Positions 1-4,170 of a DNA stretch of 25,822 bases are shown here, in pieces (position 1 is the stretch's first letter; every line of letters starts with the position of its first letter). The position numbers and the translations under genes are program-made. The stretch comes from Candidatus Daviesbacteria bacterium (GTDB lineage: Bacteria > Patescibacteriota > Microgenomatia > Daviesbacterales > UBA10151). The stretch covers positions 1 through 25,822 of the forward strand of contig JACPEZ010000008.1 of assembly GCA_016183225.1 (NCBI GenBank), written 5' to 3'. A model generated the notes under the pieces. It made no database searches, was not told the origin of the DNA, and was given only the letters and a program-made list of their open reading frames with translations.

Positions 1-1
1 T

Positions 2-112
2 GCCGGGTTACCCGGGGCGGAAATAAGCGGAATACTGATAGTATTATCTTTAATTATGGTAATTATTGCTGCCTCAATGTTTTTATTTTTCAGAATCAGA
101 AGGTGGTTTTAA
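2..112 (+). CDS. C-terminal end of a membrane protein, CorA-like (partial)
   Basis: Only the last 36 codons are in the window, ending at TAA. They encode one long hydrophobic helix followed by a basic-aromatic tail (FFRIRRWF). CorA-type magnesium channels end in a second transmembrane helix with a short cytoplasmic tail of this kind, and the preceding GLPGAE resembles the loop after the GMN motif. The GMN motif itself lies outside the window, so the family call is an inference. The gene is unidirectional with the split tRNA that follows, but a strong promoter separates them. Confidence 0.4.
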   Translation, partial: AGLPGAEISGILIVLSLIMVIIAASMFLFFRIRRWF

Positions 113-179
113 TTTTGGCCAATTTGCAAATTGTCATCAATCAAAAATATGAAATCGGCCTGGCCCTGGATATTTTAAA

Positions 180-208
180 TTGACATATCTTTACCTTCAA
201 GCTAAAAT
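180..208 (+). promoter_or_regulatory. Sigma-70 type promoter of the split initiator tRNA gene
   Basis: TTGACA (180-185) and TAAAAT (203-208) are separated by exactly 17 bases. The expected start is near 215, about 14 bases before the mature tRNA 5' end. The spacing matches the housekeeping sigma factor encoded at 18191-19282. Confidence 0.75.
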
Positions 209-228
209 AGCAATGTTCTTTTAAATAT

Positions 229-496
229 CGCGGGGAAGTGTAACGGCTGCACACAAGGCTCAAATTGGGCCCTCCGATGGGTAACTATCGGAGAGAACTT
301 GGCTATATCGGTGAAACCCTTCGACTTAAGCTCAGGGCAATACCGAGGGAAGTCCTTCGATTAACACTCAGGACCCCGTAGAGACTACACGCCGAGCCCC
401 CGACATAATGTCGGGATGATGATATAGTCCTACCCCTAGAGTAATCTGGGAAGGTGCATAATCTTGAGGCAGCGGGTTCGACTCCCGCCCCCGCAA
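229..496 (+). tRNA. Initiator tRNA-fMet (CAU), interrupted by a group I intron
   Basis: Exons 229-260 and 457-496 fold into a complete cloverleaf. The 7-nt acceptor strands are CGCGGGG and CCCCGCA, giving the C1-A72 mismatch that marks bacterial initiator tRNAs. The D arm is GTGT/GCAC. The anticodon stem is CAAGG/TCTTG with loop CTCATAA once spliced. The T arm is GCGGG-TTCGACT-CCCGC and the discriminator is A. The intron lies between U33 and C34, directly 5' of the CAU anticodon. CCA is not encoded; the next bases are CAC. The gene cannot work unless the intron is removed, so translation initiation in this organism depends on self-splicing if this is its only initiator tRNA. Confidence 0.93.
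261..456 (+). other. Group I intron (tRNA type, about 196 nt, no ORF)
   Basis: The 5' exon ends in U and the intron ends in G, as required. Exon GGCU pairs with intron GGCC (P1), placing a U-G wobble at the 5' splice site. P2 is 272-278/287-293. P3 is CTTGGC (298-303) with GCCGAG (391-396). P4 TCGGT/ACCGA flanks P5. P7 is formed by GACTA in GAGACTACACGCC and TAGTC in GATATAGTCC. P8 is CCCGACAT/ATGTCGGG. This order and the small size fit the subgroup of bacterial tRNA introns (IC3-like). P5 and P6 are made of repeat-like hairpins (see findings). There is no room for a homing endonuclease. Confidence 0.9.
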
Positions 497-506
497 CACA
501 ACTGGA

Positions 507-528
507 TTAGGCTGTTGCAACAGCCTAA
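507..528. repeat. Perfect 22-bp palindrome behind tRNA-fMet
   Basis: TTAGGCTGTTG is followed directly by its exact reverse complement. It lies 10 bases after the tRNA end and 10 bases before the -35 box of the next gene. It has no U-tract, so it is a poor intrinsic terminator. An operator for the next gene or a recombination site is as likely. Confidence 0.6.
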
Positions 529-538
529 ATAGAATAAC

Positions 539-569
539 TTGACAACAAATTCTACATGGTGCTAATATC
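539..569 (+). promoter_or_regulatory. Promoter of the 175-aa accessory gene, probably leaderless
   Basis: TTGACA (539-544) is followed by TAATAT (564-569), which is preceded by TG in an extended -10 arrangement, or alternatively by CTAATA at the 17-base spacing. The predicted start falls within a few bases of the ATG at 575, so the transcript would have essentially no 5' leader. Confidence 0.55.
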
Positions 570-574
570 TGGGC

Positions 575-1102
575 ATGAGTGTTGAATATCAACCCCTAAC
601 TAATTTAAGAGATTCCAGAATTAAACTAATAGGAACTGCTGAATCCCAAGTAGAAATTTCCAAGAAAGCTCTTTTTGAAGGAATATTAGATGTTTTAGCT
701 AGTAGAGTAGGTGGAAACAGATGGAGGAATTGGGATAATCTTCAGCTTTCAACAGGAATAGGACGTTTTGGTTCAGTTACTAGATTAGTTGTTTGGCATA
801 CTGACTCAACAATGTCAGTTTGGAGAGAGGATAGAGCCTGGATATCAACAACTGAAGGGAACGGGGCTAGACATACTTATTATGTAGAAAAAGAACAAAG
901 TCAAGTAAACAACGATGGTCCTTATGTACTTTATGAGAGAGATCCAGAAGGAAATGATGATAATGATAATGCAGTAAGTAATTCGGGTGGGTTAGCTCCA
1001 GCTCGTTTGTTTAGTATCCTTGCTGAGGCTCACTGGCATACCCGTAAAGAAAAATTAACAAATTCCTCAGTAATAAATTCTGACAAGTCAACTATAGTCT
1101 AA
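575..1102 (+). CDS. Hypothetical protein (175 aa), accessory
   Basis: I do not recognise this family. The protein is soluble, has no signal peptide or membrane segment, and is rich in Asn, Ser and Trp. The central part (residues about 45-115) alternates charged and aromatic residues like a beta-rich domain. An Asp/Asn-rich stretch near 125-135 and a His/Trp-containing helix near 150 follow. The ATG at 575 is chosen because a promoter -10 box ends five bases upstream and no Shine-Dalgarno is present. The gene sits alone between the 3' end of tRNA-fMet and a second copy of that 3' end at 1131-1146, which suggests it arrived as a small insertion. It is A+T-richer than most neighbours by eye. Confidence 0.6.
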   Translation: MSVEYQPLTNLRDSRIKLIGTAESQVEISKKALFEGILDVLASRVGGNRWRNWDNLQLSTGIGRFGSVTRLVVWHTDSTMSVWREDRAWISTTEGNGARHTYYVEKEQSQVNNDGPYVLYERDPEGNDDNDNAVSNSGGLAPARLFSILAEAHWHTRKEKLTNSSVINSDKSTIV

Positions 1103-1130
1103 GTATTCAAATAAAAGTTTCTAACACCAT

Positions 1131-1146
1131 CCCACCCCCGCAACAC
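1131..1146 (+). repeat. Second copy of the tRNA-fMet 3' end (att-like direct repeat)
   Basis: These 16 bases match the tRNA-fMet 3' end at 484-499 in 15 positions (CCC[A/G]CCCCCGCAACAC). The two copies bracket the accessory gene. This is the arrangement left when DNA integrates at a tRNA 3' end, although no integrase gene lies between the copies. Confidence 0.6.
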
Positions 1147-1176
1147 TTCGACTCGTTTCGCTCGCTCAGTGTAAAC
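1144..1176. repeat. REP-like palindromic repeat, CTTCGAC...CTCAGTG type
   Basis: CACTTCGAC, a spacer, then CTCAGTGTAAAC. The same arms occur at 25778-25801 in the opposite orientation, where the repeat also abuts a tRNA 3' end. Shorter relatives occur inside the tRNA-fMet intron. Confidence 0.55.
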
Positions 1177-1202
1177 ACTTCTACTCCTGTTAAACTATAC
1201 AA

Positions 1203-1451
1203 ATGTGGTATGTTTATGTTCTCCAATGCGTTGATGGAAGCCTGTATACCGGATCCACAAATAACCTTGAAAAAAGATTTTTAGAGCATAAAAATGGCAA
1301 AGGCGGACATTACACAAGATCGCATAAACCGGTTAAGTTAATCTATCAGGAGCAATTTGAAACTCAATCTGAAGCTTTAACAAGAGAAAGCCGGATAAAA
1401 AGTTGGCGCAGGGAAAAGAAAATAAGGATTCTTGATCTGCAATTTATTTAA
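1203..1451 (+). CDS. GIY-YIG nuclease domain protein (UPF0213/YhbQ type)
   Basis: This is a single-domain GIY-YIG protein of 82 aa. The opening YVYVLQC strand and the YTG at residues 15-17 form the two halves of the GIY-YIG motif. It continues with the expected Arg-rich helix (NLEKRFLEHK), the HYTRSHKP segment and a C-terminal helix with the catalytic-type Glu (LTRESRIKSWRR). Members of this small family are stand-alone nucleases of unclear cellular role. The length is typical. The gene converges with the ftsB-like gene and their 3' ends overlap by 8 bp. A TAAACT six bases before the ATG may be a -10 box, but no good -35 is visible. Confidence 0.85.
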   Translation: MWYVYVLQCVDGSLYTGSTNNLEKRFLEHKNGKGGHYTRSHKPVKLIYQEQFETQSEALTRESRIKSWRREKKIRILDLQFI

Positions 1452-1794
1452 AAAATACTCTTAGCCAGCCCAAAGGATTGGGCAGTTTGACTTCTTGGGC
1501 AGATTGGGAGGCTAACAACTCTTTGATTTTTTCATCGGGAATAACAAAAACTACCTCCCCCGGCCTGGCCAGTCCCAGTTTATTCCTGGCCTCTTTTTCA
1601 ACAAAATCAGGGGTTTTAATCTCCTCCAATTTCATTTTTAACTGTTTATTCCTGGCCTCAAGCTTGAATAAACTCTCTGCTTCTTGAGTTAATCTTTCTC
1701 CTGACTTAACAGCCTCCAAAATTTGCAAGAGCAGATTATAGGAAACAAAGATAGCTGCGGCAATGGCCAGTACAACTGCAATTTTTTTTATCAT
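1444..1794 (-). CDS. FtsB/DivIC-like septum formation protein
   Basis: The 116-aa protein has one N-terminal membrane helix (about residues 4-22), a charged coiled coil (about 30-60) and the family signature P-D-F-V-E-K-E-A-R-N-K-L-G-L near residues 62-76, followed by GEVVFVIP. This is the layout of FtsB/DivIC, bitopic proteins that bridge early and late cell-division proteins at the septum. The start ATG (MIKKIAVV) places a basic residue pair before the helix, as expected for an inside-out orientation. It is transcribed divergently from the Xer-like gene across a 41-bp gap. No clear promoter of its own was identified. Confidence 0.82.
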   Translation of the reverse strand: MIKKIAVVLAIAAAIFVSYNLLLQILEAVKSGERLTQEAESLFKLEARNKQLKMKLEEIKTPDFVEKEARNKLGLARPGEVVFVIPDEKIKELLASQSAQEVKLPNPLGWLRVFFK

Positions 1795-1797
1795 ATC

Positions 1798-1826
1798 TTG
1801 ACAAATTCAGCCTATAAGGTTAAAAT
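1798..1826 (+). promoter_or_regulatory. Promoter of the Xer-like gene, leaderless
   Basis: TTGACA (1798-1803), 17-base spacer, TAAAAT (1821-1826). The start codon at 1836 is nine bases after the -10 box, so the expected transcript begins about three bases before the ATG. There is no room for a ribosome-binding site. Confidence 0.75.
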
Positions 1827-1835
1827 ATAGATCTA

Positions 1836-2699
1836 ATGAGTTCATTACGCGATGCCCATCAACAATTTATAGACCATCTTAAGGGTAAATCCCGGGCCTC
1901 TGCCACTATTTTAGCCTATGGCAAGGACATTGATCAACTGATCAAACATTTGCAGGAGGCGGGCAAAAACAATCCTTTAGAGGTTGCCACCGAAGATCTA
2001 CAGTCCTTTATGGATAAGCTCTTAAAAGAAAATTACACTGCCAAGTCAATCTCCCGTAAAACCAACTCCACCAAAACTTTCTTTAAATTCTTAAAATCCC
2101 AGGGTCTTATTAAAGATGATCCGGCCACGGCTCTGGAGCATCCCAAGTTTGAAAACAAACCTCCGCGGATTTTATCAAGGCTGGAATATAGGGCCCTGCG
2201 GGATGCGGCTAGGGCCGATGTCAGAATGCTGGCGGTGATTGAGCTGCTTTTGCAAACAGGAGTAAGAATTGGCGAACTGGCCAAAGTAAGGGTGGAAGAT
2301 GTGGATTTGCAGGAATTGACTGTCCATGTTCCCCCATTTGAAGATACCCGGGAACGAATGATTCCTCTGAATAAAGGAGCGGCCGAGGCAGTTAAAAATT
2401 ATCTGCCCCAGCGGGCCAAATCCCCCAATCATGCTTTGTTTGTGACTAAAACCGGAAGAGCACTTTTAATTAGAAATATCAGAACTGCCATTGACAGATA
2501 TTTCAGGATTGCCGGAATAAAAGAGGCCAAGGTTAATGATTTGCGCCACACTTGGGTAGCATTCCAATTGCAGTCAGGCGTGTCTCTTTTAACCGTGTCC
2601 AAACTGGCCGGCCACAAAAGATTATCCACCACCGAACGCTACCTCCAATTCATCCAGGGGCATAATGGAGAAGGAAAAGTTAAGCTGGAGGAACTGTAA
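1836..2699 (+). CDS. Tyrosine recombinase/integrase, XerC/D-like, altered active site
   Basis: The 287-aa protein has the two-domain Xer layout: an N-terminal SAM-like DNA-binding domain (about 1-95) and a C-terminal catalytic domain. Visible catalytic residues are Arg144 (TGVRIGEL), Arg237 (DLRHTW), His260 (LAGH) and the nucleophile Tyr269 (TTERYLQF). Two positions differ from the family: the HxxR His is Asn234, and the beta-hairpin Lys aligns with Glu169 in FEDTRERMIPL. The Tyr nucleophile and both Arg residues are intact, so the protein may still bind and possibly cleave DNA, but strand exchange could be impaired or specialised. It could be the chromosomal Xer protein or a domesticated integrase. 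The next gene begins one base after the stop with a GGAGG upstream, so the two were probably co-translated. Confidence 0.85.
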   Translation: MSSLRDAHQQFIDHLKGKSRASATILAYGKDIDQLIKHLQEAGKNNPLEVATEDLQSFMDKLLKENYTAKSISRKTNSTKTFFKFLKSQGLIKDDPATALEHPKFENKPPRILSRLEYRALRDAARADVRMLAVIELLLQTGVRIGELAKVRVEDVDLQELTVHVPPFEDTRERMIPLNKGAAEAVKNYLPQRAKSPNHALFVTKTGRALLIRNIRTAIDRYFRIAGIKEAKVNDLRHTWVAFQLQSGVSLLTVSKLAGHKRLSTTERYLQFIQGHNGEGKVKLEEL

Positions 2700-2700
2700 T

Positions 2701-3132
2701 ATGCCAGAACGATTAATATTAAGTCCTGTTGAGGCCCGCATAACATTATTAAACGAGGTATTTGGTACTCATACTGACCAAGCCAGTTGCGCGAGTTTTG
2801 CATTCTCCGATCTGGACTGAATGGATGGTTACAGACGATGCGCTTTATGACTTATCACAAAGAGTACAAGCTGTTATGGCCGACGCACAAAAAAGCGCTA
2901 CGCTAGTGGCAGGAGTTGATGAAGTACTTACTACCACTCATTTAAACAACAGAGCACAGTCCTATGTAAGGTTGCGCTTGGTTTTGATGGACGAGGAGTA
3001 AGAACTTTCGCGGAAGTTGGTGAGGAGCTTGGAGGAGTCACAAGAGAAAGAGCAGGACAAATTTATAGAAAAGCAATTAAGAGATTACGACATCCTGTCA
3101 GATCCAGAAGGCTTTACCTACTTTTACCCTAA
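2701..3132 (+). pseudogene. Frameshifted sigma-70 region 4-like gene
   Basis: The reading frame begins at an ATG one base after the Xer-like stop, nine bases downstream of GGAGG (2687-2691). It runs in frame 1 (MPERLILSPVEARITLLNE), must shift to frame 2 somewhere between 2753 and 2820, and shifts back near 2980. The last part reads GRGVRTFAEVGEEL, GVTRERAGQIYRKA, LRHP, which is the sigma-70 region 4.2 helix-turn-helix and resembles the C-terminus of RpoD in this window. Restoring one T in CGCTTGGTTTTG joins RLRFGFDGRG perfectly. The ancestral protein was about 143 aa, so it was not a full sigma factor but a small sigma-like regulator. Either it is decaying or the sequence contains two single-base errors. 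Confidence 0.65.
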
Positions 3133-3162
3133 ACTTTAATTTGTTTACATGGTTGAAAGCGT

Positions 3163-3447
3163 TTATTCAAACTTTCTTTTGTAGGCCTTTTTGTGTCCGC
3201 CGATTGCTAATAATCTGACTGTAGTTTTGCCCAACCATTCATAAACAATTCTGATATCATCTGTAATAGAAAAAGCCCATTTGCTCTTCATTCTTTTGGT
3301 TAATACATGATTATCAAGTCTACTATCCTCGGGGTTATCCTGAAACCAGCGGATTCTTTTGCTAACTTCTATTTCCAGTTCCGGATTTTCAACATATAAC
3401 TCATCCAGTAACTTGGTGAATTTGCCAGCTTGTTTGACTTTTATCAT
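3163..3447 (-). CDS. RelE/ParE-family toxin
   Basis: The 94-aa protein has the compact RelE/ParE layout: two N-terminal helices (KFTKLLDELYV, ELEIEVSKRIRWF), then beta strands with KSKWAFSITDDIRIVYEW and a final TVRLLAIGGHKKAY. Basic residues in the last strand and the terminal His/Tyr are typical of RNase-type members (YafQ/HigB-like), which cut mRNA on the ribosome; DNA-gyrase poisoning as in ParE cannot be excluded. It overlaps the antitoxin gene upstream by 47 bp, an order (antitoxin first) that is normal for type II modules. It lacks its own promoter and depends on the antitoxin promoter. Confidence 0.82.
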   Translation of the reverse strand: MIKVKQAGKFTKLLDELYVENPELEIEVSKRIRWFQDNPEDSRLDNHVLTKRMKSKWAFSITDDIRIVYEWLGKTTVRLLAIGGHKKAYKRKFE

Positions 3448-3745
3448 CTCTCCCGCGCTTTATTCTACTCTTTATTTTATTATGGAATTTCTCAAAATAT
3501 TTCTCAATATCTTCTTCAGTTTTCCAAACTTTACTTTTATCAATAGGCTCTGCCGCTGCTTCTAAAACCTGGTCTTCAAACCATCCAGGGAATCCATTCT
3601 CTGTAATTTTATCTGCCTCGTCTGTAACTCTACGCAAACCAGCTCTTACTATTTCACTTATAGAACTATATTTTTCTTCCTCTACTAATTTCTTGGCAGC
3701 TTTATACAACTGCTTTGGCAATGAAATGTTAATAGTAGTAGTCAT
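3401..3745 (-). CDS. Ribbon-helix-helix antitoxin
   Basis: The ATG at 3745 gives MTTTINISLPKQLYK, a ribbon-helix-helix strand followed by helices up to about residue 45 (SISEIVRAGLRRV). This fold binds operator DNA as a dimer. The remainder (about residues 46-114) is acidic then basic and should wrap the partner toxin. A longer reading frame runs upstream, but it would overlap the promoter and the tRNA-Ile gene, so I reject that start. The start lies nine bases after a TACAAT -10 box, so the transcript is predicted leaderless. An inverted repeat inside the promoter fits autoregulation by the antitoxin-toxin complex. Confidence 0.8.
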   Translation of the reverse strand: MTTTINISLPKQLYKAAKKLVEEEKYSSISEIVRAGLRRVTDEADKITENGFPGWFEDQVLEAAAEPIDKSKVWKTEEDIEKYFEKFHNKIKSRIKRGRDDKSQTSWQIHQVTG

Positions 3746-3754
3746 AATAAGTTT

Positions 3755-3783
3755 ATTGTATGGTATCCATACATAAATGTCAA
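3755..3783 (-). promoter_or_regulatory. Toxin-antitoxin promoter with built-in operator
   Basis: On the minus strand TTGACA (3783-3778), a 17-base spacer and TACAAT (3760-3755). The spacer and -10 edge contain the inverted repeat GTATGG-TAT-CCATAC (3758-3772), which is placed to block RNA polymerase. It is the expected binding site for the RHH antitoxin. Confidence 0.72.
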
Positions 3784-3802
3784 GAAGCAACTGTGTTCCG
3801 TG

Positions 3803-3873
3803 TAGGCCCGGAAGGAATCGAACCCTCGTCTTAATTGTATAAGAATTAGGTATTACCATTATACGACGGGCCT
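3803..3873 (-). tRNA. tRNA-Ile (UAU)
   Basis: The 71-nt cloverleaf is fully paired: acceptor AGGCCCG/CGGGCCT, D stem GTAT/ATAC, anticodon stem TAATT/AATTA, T arm GAGGG-TTCGATT-CCTTC with one G-U pair, discriminator A. The anticodon loop CTTATAC puts TAT at 34-36, which reads AUA. Most bacteria read AUA with a CAU anticodon modified to lysidine by TilS, so an encoded UAU anticodon is unusual. A1-U72 and A73 are typical of tRNA-Ile. CCA is not encoded. Confidence 0.88.
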
Positions 3874-3879
3874 GGCAGT

Positions 3880-3908
3880 ATTATACCCAAAATGAGTTCA
3901 AAGTTCAA
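3880..3908 (-). promoter_or_regulatory. Promoter of tRNA-Ile
   Basis: Minus-strand TTGAAC (3908-3903), 17-base spacer, TATAAT (3885-3880), ending six bases before the tRNA 5' end. It lies within the A+T-rich repeat that borders the decayed gene at 3939-4117. Confidence 0.6.
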
Positions 3909-3938
3909 AATGCAAAGTGCAAAATTATAGTCCAAAAT

Positions 3939-4117
3939 TCAAAGTTTATTTTTGCCTTTTAAAGTGGTGATACTGGAACCTAAAATCTTAACTAATTCAT
4001 CTGTTTCTTTTATTAATATATTTATTTCTTCAATCTTATTTGGCGCTATATCTTTTGCTAAAGCTAACCAAAATTTACTTTCATTAGTTTTTTCTTGAAT
4101 TCTTCATTATTTTGCAT
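3939..4117 (-). pseudogene. Remnant of a four-helix-bundle (23S rRNA IVS-type) gene
   Basis: After correcting one missing A in an A6 run near 4095, the frame reads MQNNEEFKKKTNESKFWLA, then IKETDELVKILGSSITTLK before TGA. This matches the C-terminal half of the small four-helix-bundle proteins found in 23S rRNA intervening sequences and scattered through CPR genomes. A full member is about 115-120 aa; only about 59 codons remain, so the N-terminal half is gone. The remnant is flanked by inverted A+T-rich repeats built on AAAGTTCAAAAT (about 3895-3945 and 4119-4165). Confidence 0.6.
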
Positions 4118-4170
4118 AACTTAAAACTTTAAATTGTAATTTTGAACTTTTAACTTTTCACTTTTAATTG

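Noticed and set aside
368..592. Minus-strand open frame over the tRNA-fMet region
   Set aside because: It lies across the group I intron and tRNA exons, which are explained by RNA structure.
1836..2699. Integrase of a prophage
   Set aside because: No phage structural, replication or lysis genes are in the window.
3746..3859. Longer N-terminus for the RHH antitoxin
   Set aside because: The extension would run through the promoter, operator and part of tRNA-Ile; the RHH fold starts at the ATG at 3745.
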